From Theristus sp. LFF4_11 (Eukaryota > Nematoda > Chromadorea > Monhysterida > Xyalidae), in NCBI GenBank assembly GCA_030248135.1, contig JASANC010000064.1, positions 1 through 64,000 of the forward strand: 64,000 bases of DNA, read 5' to 3'. The notes beneath the pieces were generated by a model, which worked only from the letters and a program-made list of their open reading frames with translations, searched no databases and had not been told where the DNA came from. A program made the translations under genes and the position numbers. Within the stretch, counting starts at the first letter, position 1. Each line of letters opens with the position of its first letter. Of this stretch, positions 10,674-22,300 are shown one piece after another.

Positions 10674-11074
10674 ATGTGCGGTACTTGTATCAAGGTTGAT
10701 TGGTAACGGTTATAAAAGGGAATTGCTTATGCGCAACTTTTTCAGGATTCGATCGAATCATCAATCGCTGTTATTCAAGTTCGGAATTTATGCCGATGAT
10801 CAATTTATTGCTTTGCAACAGATGATTTTCTGTTCTGTTCAGATTTCAGATTCTGATTTAAATCTAACCAAATAAAAACCCAACAAACAAGTGGCGTTTC
10901 GACCTAAGCACAAGACGCCGAGCAATGGTGGTCTCTTCAGTTGTGCCCATTGCCCAAAAAACTCAATAAAAAACCTCATTTGGAGTAAACTTGAGATTAG
11001 TGAAAACAATAGAGGCAAAACAAACAAACATGGAATACAGCAATAGAATAACATAAAATAGAACAAAATACTAT

Positions 11075-11245
11075 TCACTCATTTTTACCGACTTTGTTGT
11101 TGTGCCGTTTTGCGGCGCCCCGGCCCTGATTGTTGGTCGGCGACATCGTTTTCCTTTTCGTCAACACAGCAGCTTGGTTCGACGGATCGGCGCGTGTGCG
11201 ATTACTTGGGTAGATTGGGATCTTGAATTTTCCTGTATTCGACAT
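11075..11245 (-). CDS. Small ORF of 56 residues, unrecognised
   Basis: The frame runs ATG (11245) to TGA (11075), starting MSNTGKFKIPIYPSNRTRAD and ending in a Lys/Arg-rich tail (GRGAAKRHNNKVGKNE). It is more GC-rich than the flanking DNA, which hints at coding. It has no domain I know, no signal peptide and no membrane span. It lies between the two copies of a direct duplication, so it may also be part of a repeat. A chance ORF cannot be excluded. Confidence 0.25.
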   Translation of the reverse strand: MSNTGKFKIPIYPSNRTRADPSNQAAVLTKRKTMSPTNNQGRGAAKRHNNKVGKNE

Positions 11246-12137
11246 TGAATCAAAAGCAACCTTCAACAAACAGACAAACTTCAAACCAGAAGAAACAACG
11301 TTCTGTTCGGAAACTGCATCCAATAATTTGTGTTGTGTTTGGAACTTTAGAACAATTCAAAAGTTGTCAGAATGGTTTTAATTTTTTGGGCCCTGCTTCG
11401 GTGCTTCCACCGATTTCAGAAAAGTAAAATCCAATTCAAGAAACAATTTGAAACAATGACAAACAAATGAACGCGAATGAAAAAATTCAAAAAAAGAGTG
11501 AACGTGAGTTCGTCGTCGTTTGCATTCTATCCTGGGAACATTGTTCGGTTTTACTTGGTCAGAGTTTTGATTAGATTGTTTGGTTCCATCAGTGAACACT
11601 GAAAGCCAATCTATCACTTTCTGTTCTCCGAACAAAAGAACAGAAGAGAAAAGAAGCAATTCCTGATCCCACCTCCGCAAGCGGATCCTCGTAACGTCTT
11701 GTGTGATCTTGCTTGCTTGCTTAATAAACTGCTGTGATCTACACGAGCGACGACTTTTCGCTATCAAATTTCTCATGGCGTTTGTTTATTTAACGCAATT
11801 AAAGTCATCAAATAAGGCTTAGAAATGCAAATATTGAAATATTACTTAGTAATTGAAATGAACTGAAATGCAATAAGTTGCATTTGATTTGAGGGGTGAA
11901 AAATTGACCGATGTCAGTTTACAACTGGCTCGGTTCGGTTCAGTTGTTCAGTGTGATAGATAACCACGGATTTTAATGATGGTACACATCCGATGTTGAA
12001 AGCTCATCAGCACTTTCTGGTGCAGTCAAGTGACAGCGTCAATTTAGCACACACCGTCTCACACTTTTTTTGAAAACCTCAATATCGGTCTGTTTGCAGT
12101 GCATCCCAGTAGCCGCAAATGTCTTCAACCCCAAATG

Positions 12138-12383
12138 GGTATGGCCTATTTTTTTAAACATGTCCCACTGAAATGACGTCATGTGCCGCCAAACATGCGC
12201 TTGTCGTTCACAGCAAACCAGATTTTCCGTTTAGCCCATTTCTTCCCGTAAACGAATGGTAAATGTCGAATCAGTCACACCAAACTGAAATTTTAGTGCC
12301 TGTACTTTGACAAACGGGCGTTTTTAAATAAAATGACGTCACGTTAGTCCGGACACGTTTGAATAAATCCACAATAGTTAGTT
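12138..12383. mobile_element. MITE-7, present in only one duplicate
   Basis: Inserted after CAAATGGG relative to copy 1. The ends TATGGCCTATTTTTTTAAAC and GTTTGAATAAATCCACAATA are imperfect inverted repeats. Both arms contain ATGTCC/CGTGTCCGGA-like and TGACGTCA motifs. TA flanks are consistent with a TA target. It inserted after the duplication or was lost precisely from copy 1. Confidence 0.65.
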
Positions 12384-12479
12384 ACCTTGTGTTGCACTTG
12401 CAGCACAGCGTCCTTTCAGTCAAAAGTGAACTTTTGGTCACTTTTCAAAAACATTGTCAAAAAGACAAACAAGAAAAAA

Positions 12480-12746
12480 ATACCGTAAAGTCTTGCGTAT
12501 AAGGTCTCCTTATGAAAATTTGAAAATAAAAAAATCTGAAAAAAGTGGAATTTTGTGTGACAACCTCATAAGTGGGAGGAGGTCTTATAAAGCGAAGATT
12601 AGAAAGTCCGGGCCTTATAAACGGGGTGGGATTTCGACCAAGTCAAAATTTTGAAATTTTTGGTTTCCCGCCGTGTGACACTCAGCCCACTTTTGGGTGA
12701 GGGTCTTATAAGTGGGAGGAACCTTATATACAAAACTTTACGGTAA
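12480..12746. mobile_element. MITE-3 copy
   Basis: Ends TACCGTAAAGTCTTGCGTAT and ATACAAAACTTTACGGTA. Counterpart of the copy at 9976-10243. Confidence 0.8.
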
Positions 12747-13183
12747 TGCAAATTAAAAAAATGCGAACTCTAAGTTCCATATAATTTTTAAATTTCAGAC
12801 CCGTCCATTCAACGAGACACGATATAGAGCAACAAACGGTAGTTTTTTGGCCTACCTTGTACAGTTAGTTAGAAACACCCTGTGCTTCAGGACATTTGCC
12901 TCTCACCACGCACGGCAATTGTCATTCTTGTGAGAATGGTCGTAAAAACAGGATTTGAAAAAACGAACGCACGCGCCAGGTCTTTGTCGTCTTGGTACAG
13001 TTGATGTTTCAGGTGGGCTACAAATCAAACCCAAGAAACACTTTGTGCCTTTTGGCATAATTTTTCGAAAGTTATTTTTGGAGAAGTCGTTCACTTTATG
13101 TAAACGATTTCATAATCAACTGCAGCTCATTGAGGTAGCCCGTAGCAGTAAGAAAGAAAATAATAAAATTTCAGTTTTTCATT

Positions 13184-13774
13184 TGCTAAACCGATACCGG
13201 GCCCGTAAGAAGATTCTCACGGCTGGAACAAGCACTGGAACACTGAACGCATGCTGTCAGCTGAAGTTTCAGGGCGGGCTATAAGGTTGCGATATCATAA
13301 GCTGACCAAAAGTTTGAGCTGCTCTTGGCGGTTCTGCGCTGATGATTCTAGGACTACGATTGTTAAAATGAGATAAGAACACCTGCTCTTGTGACGTCAT
13401 GCTGTTTGCTGGAAATTAACCGAAGCATCACGTTTGATTTCAACGTCTAGAGAAAATCTGACAGAAAGACGAACACATATAACGACTCTTTGCTTGCCTC
13501 CGAACAACCCAATGGTTAATCGCAACAAAAACCATCCCAATCCACCACCCGCTTGCGGAAGTAGAAGCAAGGGCAGTCGTATCAAATCGGGAAATATCCG
13601 GTGGAAAGATTTCGACACGAGGTCAAACGCGAGTGAAACACGCTTGAATCTGCTGATGCTGGACATACAAACGTCATAGTGCAGAGTGCACTGTTGAGAA
13701 AATGACGAAAAAACACCGTGACAGCGGTTAGTACTTTCAAAAAAATCAAATTCTTCACTTTTTGACCTCAGACA
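13184..13774. other. Intergenic, no gene seen
   Basis: Unique sequence between the duplicated block and the truncated MITE-4. A minus frame here (13397-13666) has no recognisable domain and I do not call it. Confidence 0.5.
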
Positions 13775-14114
13775 TCAGACCTGTTTGAAACACATACCCA
13801 GCGAATTCAGTGGCTGGTTGCAGTGAAAATGATGAAATTGTACTACCAAAGGCCCCAAATGGGTGAGTTAATAGTAATTTCATTACAAAAGGCTGTTACA
13901 AAAGGAAATTTCTATGTAGAGTAGAAGTTTCTACGACTTTCTTGCCTGCCATGCAATGTATTTTTGCAATTTTTCAACAAACCCCCACCCCTAGAATTTT
14001 TTTGTAAATAAACCCCCCCCCCACCAATAATCCCCCCCCCACCAATAAACCCCCACCCCTAAAAGTCGCTGACGTATTAATCCCCCATGGGGGTTTATTG
14101 GGGGTAATACGGTA
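13775..14114. mobile_element. MITE-4, 5'-truncated copy
   Basis: It matches 4170-4514, from GACCTGTTTGAAACACATAC to GTTTATTGGGGGTAATACGG. The left inverted repeat is missing. Confidence 0.75.
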
Positions 14115-14153
14115 AATTAAAAAAATGTGAACCTCAGTTCGAAATAATATCCA

Positions 14154-14354
14154 CCCTCGTGGCCTGGTGGTAGTGCGTTAGACTACAGTCTGTGCGCTCG
14201 GGGGATCGAGCCCCGCCGAGGGGTGTATAGGCACTTAATGACAGAGAAAACTCGATGGGCGCCCTACTCAATGGCGTTCTGTACGCTTCTCTGGGTTAGC
14301 CCTGGCTAAAAACATCGCCTAAAAATCACAACAACAACAACAACAACAACAACA
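14154..14354 (+). mobile_element. tRNA-derived SINE, full length, with target-site duplication
   Basis: The head looks like a tRNA gene: TGGCCTGGTGGTAGTGCG matches an A box, GGATCGAGCCCC matches a B box (GWTCRANNC), and CCCTCG pairs with CGAGGG as an acceptor stem. A 130-base body follows, ending CATCGCCTAAAAATCACAAC and a (CAA)n tail. The 8-base AATATCCA occurs at 14146-14153 and again at 14355-14362, the duplication expected from LINE-assisted retrotransposition. Fragments of the same SINE are at 5660-5715 and 38177-38235. Confidence 0.85.
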
Positions 14355-14362
14355 AATATCCA

Positions 14363-15140
14363 AATATTATTGATTTATGACGTTCGGAAAAATTGAGCTG
14401 AAAAAAACGAACGCACGCGAAAGTCTTTGTAAAGGTCTTGGTTCTCAGTTGATGTTTCAGGTGGGCTACAAGTCCACCATAATGAAATGTTCACATCCAT
14501 TTTATGGCTTAATTTTTGGAAAGTTCATATTTTTGCAGAAGTCGTTCACTTTATGTAAACGATTTTAAAATGAACAGCTCATTGAGTAGGTGGTCAACCC
14601 AAGCTCGGTCGGAGCAGTGGCTGGCAACTTCGAGGAACAACGTAAAATTGAAAATAATTCAATTGACAATCCGACATAAACATAAAGTTGGCTCGTTTAA
14701 CGCAAGTTTTGTTCAACTGTTTGGTTCTTCAGTCAGATTCCTTTCCACCAAGGCTTTATTTCAATGATGTGCCGTGCGTTTTCGGGAGTGTCGTTTTGGT
14801 TAAAAATTTATCCGTTGACCATCGTTGCTCGCAACTCGAAAAAAACGTTCTATCACAACAGCAAACAAGAAAAACGTTGCTCATGAACAAGTTTGGTTCT
14901 CTGTTTGATCGTCGATGCTGTGCTGAATTCAGTAAATTCAGCAGCAGTTAGCTTTTAGTTTTGTTGCAATGACTTGCAAATACAGGTAAATTGTGCACTT
15001 CGTAGGCTCACAGTTTGCTCATTTGACCATTTGAGTACCACTATTTCAGTTTTTGAGTACTGGCAAACATCAAAAATATTCTAGAACTATGAACACGATT
15101 CAGCCCACCACGGTTGAATTCGTAAACAGAAATCTGTTCG
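14363..15140. other. Intergenic with one dispersed-repeat copy
   Basis: Positions 14395-14565 resemble 10455-10600 (AACGAACGCACGCG, AGTTGATGTTTCAGGTGGGC, AGAAGTCGTTCACTTTATG). The rest shows nothing recognisable. Confidence 0.5.
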
Positions 15141-16570
15141 TCACAACATCACAACATCAGAACAATCGCGACGGAACCAGGTTTCGTTGACGAACACCTC
15201 CTGGTCGCGGTCGCGTTCAATATCGTCGAACTCATCGTGGTCTTGGTCGTACGTCTGCTGATGTTCATCCTGCATGTCAACTTCAAAAAAGTCCACTTTA
15301 CTGTCGTGCAGCGTCATTTGCTGCGTGATGACTTGATTTGTTTGCTTGTTTTCGAGGCGTTTCCGCTTTTTCTCGGCCAGCATTTGATCGTCGAGTAGCC
15401 AGAAATAATGCCACAGAACAACAGTGAAAAACCACGTGTATATTGAGCCGGTCATGTAAGCCAATAATAGCCAGGAAACATTTTCAGCCAGCCTAAAACA
15501 AACAGAGGTATATTTCTTTCTTTTGGTTCCAAATGACAAGATTTACCGGTATTTACCCGATTTTGTATTTTGACCGTTTTTCTCTGCGAAAACTACCCGT
15601 CACCACAACCAAATGGGTAACACATTGAAGACCGAATGGCATACAATGAAGCTGCTTTGCAAACAGTCAACCTTTCACCTTCAAACAAAACAAGCAAACG
15701 CGCACAGTTCGCACCTCTGCGTGATGGTCACCATGATGTTCGGCGTGGTGGCCAGAATCAGCACGACCAAGCCGAGCGACCAAATGCTCTGATAGAGCAG
15801 CATCGGCCACAGTAGCCACGGGCGACGCTGGTTGCGCCGCACGCACACGACGCTGTACATCAGGCTGATCGCGCACAGGTGACACACGCACCTGCGTGGA
15901 AAATGGGCAAACAGTGGAATTGGGTGAAATTTTGGGCAAAAATTGGGTAAAACTTGAACGAAACTTTGGGTAACAATTTTAAAAACCAGGGTAAAAGTTG
16001 TTGAATTAGGGTTGATATATTAACAAAAATTGGGAAAAAATCAAATTCGTAAAAAGAATGGTTACTTCAACATCAAAAATTTCGGTAGATACGCTTCCTT
16101 TGCTTATAATGCAGCGCATGAGTACAGTATCATTGAAACATTTAGATTGAGTGTAAAAGGGTAAACAAACTTCAATTCGCAGACCACATTTTCAAAAATT
16201 GGTCATCAGAGTTGGGCACACATAATGTCCCCGAACACACTCACCACTGAAATCGCAGATAGCCGCCGTCCAAATAGTTCGCGACGCATTCGGTCGTGCC
16301 CAACAGCAAGTTGAACAGACCAAAGTCCCAGATGATGACGTCCCACGCCAGAAATACATCAGCAAACTCCGCCGTCGACAGTGTGATGTTCGTACGACAC
16401 AAGAACACGTTGCCATGGACGACGACTGAAAAAATGTGCTGCGCCAGTGCGGTTAGAACGAGCAGTACCACTGGCCCGCATAAAACGGCCGCTAGACGAC
16501 CGTTGTGTGGTCGGCAGCAGTAGAGGTTGGTGTGCGTGTCGCCGATGGTGACGATGTAGAAGAACTTCAT
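15141..16570 (-). CDS. Predicted four-span membrane protein
   Basis: Three exons on the minus strand, 16570-16245, 15891-15715 and 15492-15141, splice in frame to 284 residues. Donors are GTGAGT and GTGCGA; acceptors are CCACGCAG and GTTTTAG. The start ATG 16570 gives MKFFYIVTIGDTHTN. Hydrophobic segments lie around LAAVLCGPVVLLVLTALAQH, the DVFLAWDVIIWDFGLFNLLL region, PMLLYQSIWSLGLVVLILAT, and WLLLAYMTGSIYTWFFTVVL. The C-terminal tail is long, acidic and hydrophilic (DEHQQTYDQDHDEFDDIERD), probably cytosolic. Conserved Cys pairs (CHLC, YCC) flank the spans. The layout recalls small four-span proteins such as the LAPTM or DUF7027 type, but I do not recognise the family. Confidence 0.65.
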
Positions 16571-16934
16571 GATCTTGTCCCCTTTTTTTCAATTCATTTT
16601 TACACTTGTTGCTCACAGTTCAAGCATAGTCAGTTGTTGCGCCTGTACGATTGAAATGAATAAGGCAAATGGACGTCATTGAAGGGTAGTAAGATGACCA
16701 AAGACAATTTATAGAAAGTTGATTTTTGACAAAATGTTTCGTTTGATGCGTTTTGTGGTATCAATAACAGGTACAATGTACAGTACAAAGTGTTGTGGTT
16801 TTTGTAACTGCGTCCATAAGTAGGATATTGAATTTGAAGCTGGAATGGGGAATGAGTGAAATATTCAGAACTGCGATCTAATGGAGTGAAGACAAGCCAA
16901 TGGCAGAGGACAAGCACGCCGTTGTCATCGGCTA

Positions 16935-17201
16935 TTACCGTAAAGTCTTGCATATAAGGTTCCTCCCACTTATAAGACCCCCACCCAAAAGTGGGCGGAG
17001 TGTCACACGGCGGGAAACCAAAAAATTCAAAATTTTGACTTAATCGAAATCCTACCCCGTTTATAAGGCCCAGAATTCCTAATGTTCGCTTTATAAGACC
17101 TCCTCCCACGTATAAGGCTGTCACACGAATTTACACTTTTTTCAAAAAATTTTGATTTTCAAATTTATATAAGGAGACCTTATATGCAAGACTTTACGGT
17201 A
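16935..17201. mobile_element. MITE-3 copy, opposite orientation
   Basis: Ends TACCGTAAAGTCTTGCATAT and ATATGCAAGACTTTACGGTA. The interior is the reverse complement of the 5258-5526 copy. It lies upstream of the four-span gene. Confidence 0.8.
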
Positions 17202-18600
17202 TTTTGCAGCTGTTATGAACGCCTTAGAGAACTAATAAAACACTGTATGTTGCTCTGTTAGAATTGCTCTATGAGCTAGCTGTAAAAGTAAATTCACAGA
17301 ATAAAAAGCAAATGAGAATCCCTTTTGCACCTGCCGCTACAGTTGCAACAATACATTAACTCAAGGTTCTCTCCGACCGACGGAAAACTGCCAATCAACC
17401 GAATCTGCCGGTGCAATGTATGTACGAAAAGTTGGCAAAGCAAATGCGTAAAACGCTGATCGTATATCAGACGAACCAGGATGCATACAGGCGCGTATGA
17501 AAGAAAACATTAAAAAAAACGCGTTTAAGACGGGAAATTAGATTCGAACACACGCGGTTCGCAGACACGTGCGCTTGCTCGCTATTTTACCATATTTAGG
17601 GTATTTTATTTTATTTTGGCACCCAAGAGTGTTTTCTGTGGTTATCATTTCTCTGCTCGCAGTGAAATGAAAATAAAGTTTAATAAATGGAAATAAATTT
17701 ATTATTGTGTCGTATTTTCACGCTATGTTGCGAGAAGAAATCAATGGGGACACATAAATACTTTCTTTTGCACAGAGTTCAAAACGGACCGAAGAATGTG
17801 CGCGGTGTCCTGAAAGGATTCTTGTCAACAATTTGCAGTCAGAATTTTTACAGGTGTCGAAAATTTTTGTTCATGTCAGACGAATACGGTAAATGACACA
17901 ACGTGGAAAATGCAACCTGCCTACTGATGACCAAGATCAAATCTAATATGTTTTAACTGGCTGCATCTCGCATCTTCAGTTTCAAATCCTCAAATGTACC
18001 AACCGCAACTATTTGCAGAAAAAGTGTACGGAATTTAAACTGAATATTGAAAGGCATGAAAATAGTTTCCAGGGTGCCAGCCAGCACCTGTGAAAAAATG
18101 TGTTGAAAAGAAAATTATGCAATTTTGTTTTATCAGGTGAATAATCATTATTCACTGTACAGATTCAGAATACGGCTGAAAAAAGTTCAATCAAATCTTT
18201 GAAAGGCAGCAAAGTCCAATAAGCAAATTTGTGTTTGTTCTTCAAATTAAATGATTGAGAAAGTGCAAAAGCCAATACACGCACAGGAATGTTTCCGAAT
18301 CCAAAACAAATCACATTCCGAATGACACGGGAGCGACAACGAAAAGTAAACAGGCTTTTAGACGCTAATTTGACTCGGGCCTAACGTGCGTTGATAAAAA
18401 TCTTGACAGAATATCTCAATTTTCTCATTAACTTACTTTCGTTTTGGCTGTGAGTCCAGTAAATGTAGCATTTTCAGATTCAAGCCATCTGCTTGACGGC
18501 AAGATAAAGATTCATTAATTATTTTCCAAACGTTTATTGTAAAAGGCAATGACGGTTACTTCGCCATGACGTCTTGCATATAAAGCGCTCTTACACACTT
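17202..18600. other. Intergenic, no gene seen
   Basis: AT-rich sequence with only short chance ORFs. No repeat or RNA recognised. Confidence 0.5.
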
Positions 18601-18602
18601 GT

Positions 18603-18740
18603 ACAGTCGACCCCTAAAGTATAGGGAATCAGCTGATTGGTTGGGATTGCTGTGAGGGCGGAGTTTGGCTTGCACAGAAAGCATGCACCGTAATTCTAAC
18701 CAATCAGCTGATTCCCTATAATTTAGAATTCGGCTGTATA
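18603..18740. mobile_element. MITE-1 copy, intact ends
   Basis: It begins ACAGTCGACCCCTAAAGTAT, then GGGAATCAGCTGATTGGTTG. It ends ACCAATCAGCTGATTCCCTA and TAATTTAGAATTCGGCTGTA. The centre has GGCGGAGTTTGGCTTGCACA. This is one of the best-preserved copies. Confidence 0.8.
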
Positions 18741-19336
18741 TAGCCGAGAAGACAAAAATTTCGACAAAGTGGGGACCACCCTGAAAGCGGTGCGGTCGGG
18801 TGAATCCGAATGCGGGCCTGTTTCTTTGAGTGAATCCAAAAAACAACACATTGTGTACTATCATTAACCATGGTAAAAGCAATTATATTTTATGATTTTA
18901 TCCAGATTTATTTGAACAGATTTTATCCAGATTTTGTTGCTCAAATGTGTGTTTGGCAAAATCCAGCGCAATATTCTGAAGCAGGAAAACCATTTTCAAA
19001 AACAATTCATTCTTTATTATTCGTAAAAAACCGGTTTCTTTTCACAAATAATAAAAAAACCGTTTTTTTTTCATCCATCCAAAATGAAAAGCAAAAATTG
19101 CTAAATGGGAAGTGGATAATTCTCGATTCACCAACAGAAAAACATTTTGTTTCTTTCGTCTCTTGTCTTTTTGTCATGTGGCCTGTGGCCTTTTTCGTTC
19201 GTTTCGTTTTGTTTCGTTCGTTTTTCTTCTTTCTTCCGATTTTCAGTAAAAAAAAACAGTAATTTTTGTGCCATTTTCACAACCGAAAAAAAGAAGAGAT
19301 CAAATAATTGATAAAAAGAGCAAATCAACAATCAAC

Positions 19337-22300
19337 ATGTCGTCAACAGCGGTGTCTTTTAAATTCACAAAGAAATCGAAGGCGACGTCGCTGGTAGATA
19401 AATCGAAACATTCAACAAAAGCTCTTGGTAATTTGGTATTTTTCTGTTTTTTTACGGTTCCATTCTATTTTGCTTGATCCCAAAACCAAAAGGACTTTTT
19501 GGGACAAGGGTTTCTTTTCTTTTCGACTTTCGAGTGAGTCGTTTTCTAAATTCTGTCTCTGTTTTTTCAGTTGTCATTTTTTGTTTCTTCCTTTTTGAAA
19601 AACCAACTTTGTTTGTGGTGCAGAAAATGGTGCTGAAGGTGACGACGATGTTCCGAACGACATCCGAAAATCACGTGATATCATTACAATTGTTGAAGAT
19701 CGTTCAATAAAAACGTGAGAGCGGGACATTTGAACTTGTTTTTTCAACTTATTTATTTATTTAAACTTAAGCGTTAAAAAAGTAAAGTGATGCAACTGAT
19801 GTGAACCAACTCTGTTCACAATAACAGTTACTCCCTCTAGTTGTTGTGTTTGCCTGTGATGAGTTTTTCCTATTTCCCCTCAATTCCTGTATTTTGTGTT
19901 TGTCGACGGATTTCGTACTGTGCAATGCAATGCAATCTAATCTTTTTGCTTTATAGCGAAAACAGCGAACGAAAGAATGCGTCGAGCAAACAAGGCCCGC
20001 TTGTTATTCCGATGCTGCAAAAGAACCAGTGGCGTGTGGATAGAAAAGCCAAGGCAAAACCGGACAATCACAGTGAATCGCAACGAGAGACCAAAGTTGA
20101 CCAGCAATCGAACGGTGAAAAACAAACAGACGTTACCACAGAAGCAGTGACGCTGCTGGATCGAGCGAAGCGGGAACTGCTCAAAGGTTAGATGGTTGCT
20201 CAAAGGATCTTTCTGGTGGTGTACAGGGCTGGCCAAAAAAACCAATGAATTTCAAATTGCTTCAAAAGACGTAAAAAGGAAACTAATATCAATCTTTTTT
20301 GTGTGGCAATTCTAATCGCTTCAGTGACTCGGCCCTATTTAAGAGACTCGAATCACTTTGCCAATATTGAATTCCCGCGTCATACGTTATCTGTGCGCGC
20401 AGTGAGTCTCTGGACCAAAATAAAAGATCATGCCACGTGTATTTATTCAAAACTGGAAATGCTACGCTATCTCATGCCAATGCGCGTCAGCGCACCTATG
20501 CTGATTATAAATGATTATGCAACTGAAACCAATTCGCGCATTGATGTGTCCTTCAGTCAAATTCAATCCCCAAAAAAATTCAGAAGCAGCCGGTGAATCA
20601 ACGCCAGTCGACGGCGTTTCAGAGTCAGTCCCGATTTTGCTGCGAAATCGCATACCGGACGGATTCGAAACTGAAGAACAGCTGGATGTGTCGCTTAGAC
20701 CAGAATCGGTTCGTTTCTAAACATTCTGTCGTTTCGTCTTTTATGGTTGGTTTTCGATCGTTGGATTAGTTTCGCTCGGGTCAAAATGTTTGCGCACAAA
20801 TTTTTAATCAGTTTTCAGGCCATTTTGAAACGATATGCTCTCTGATGAGACCGTGAAGAACCAGATTTACTTCGCGAAGCGAGCATGAGCTGTTTTTTGC
20901 GAAACATCACCAGATTTAAATATTCCATAGTTAACTAATCAACAATCAAAGCCGTTACTCAAATTGTTTTTATCAGCGGCATAACAACTGCTTTGAACTT
21001 TTATTGCAGTCCTCATGTTAGGACGTCAAATTCCAAAAAATAAAAAAGACTGATTTTCAGTCGGTTGACGCCGATTACGAACAGGTGCCAATCGAGGCGT
21101 TTGGCATGGCGATGCTCAGGGGAATGGGCTGGCGAGACGGCGACCCGATTGGAAAGACAAACAAAGCGTGCGTTCAATGGGTAGATTTGGGTGGTAGAGT
21201 GACACATTTCATTGGAATCAAAAAACATCCGAATTAAAAAAACAACTCTAGCCACCCTATCCTGCTTGACCGAAGTGTTGAGATAAACGTCTTTTTCGCA
21301 TAGTTTCGTTGATTTTGAGTTTTTCTCGTAAACATATTGCTCCAAACTCCACGACCGTGAACAGTTCGTTCACTTCACACCTCTCATTTGCACTGTTACT
21401 CAAACGGACAAGCGCGCGGCCGGGGGGCGTTGAGCGAAAATGCACCAGATGTTTGTCTCGTCCCGTCCGTACATGATTTCCTGATTTTCAGCGCGTTCAA
21501 ATCGAAAATCCCCGAATTACGACCGAAAGGCCTAGGCTTAGGGGCCGATCGAAGTTTAGTCGCTCAACTGAAGGACGGCGTGCAACAGACGAAGGCGGGC
21601 ACAGACGAAAAAAAGGCGAACAACGATACGCTGGCCATGAAAATCGGTGCACCGGTGCGAATGCTCTCGGGGGCGCACAGGGAGATGTATGGAAAGGTGG
21701 GCACGTCATTGACGGACAACTTTTGACCTGTTTTAATGAAAACTTGTGCAAATTGCATCTGTTTTTTGGTCGTTTGCCTTTGCATCCGAGTTTTCGCGTA
21801 ATAAATCCAAAACTGCAGCACGGACACTTTCTGTTAAATAACTGTGATTTTCCAGAATTGTTCATGTGAGTGGTGGTTCACAGTTCAACTTTTAAAATTT
21901 TCTCTGTGCTCCAGTAATCATTCATTTTCTGACTGCGGCTGATTTCGACTGTCTTATCATTCAGACGACCGTTTTTTTTACTTTTTTTGTTTCACACAAA
22001 CCAACTTTTTTTGTTTTCCAAGTAAAAACGGAGAACGCCGTTGTTTCAGATTGTCAGTTTCGACGAAGACAACGTGCGTGCCATGGTGAAACTGGCGGTT
22101 GGCGGTGACGTCATTTGTGTCAGCCAGTTGGCGGTGAAATTGGTGACATCGAGAGAGTATGAAAAGGACGCAAAATGCATTAGTGAGCTTTTTTGAGGGA
22201 ACCGTTTTCATTTTGCTCCAGCCCTTTTTGCCTGCTAGCTCATTATTATGTTTGAACGGAACTTGCTGATTGGTCAAAGCGATTTGTTTGTTAATCTTTG

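Larger units (their letters stand above)
11692..13183 (+). repeat. Direct duplication, copy 2
   Basis: Second copy of 9431-10673. It carries MITE-3 at 12480-12746 and an extra insertion at about 12138-12383 that copy 1 lacks. Confidence 0.8.

Noticed and set aside
9431..13183. LTR retrotransposon
   Set aside because: The direct repeats do not begin TG or end CA. The internal 1 kb has no gag, protease or reverse transcriptase, and I see no primer-binding site or short target duplication.
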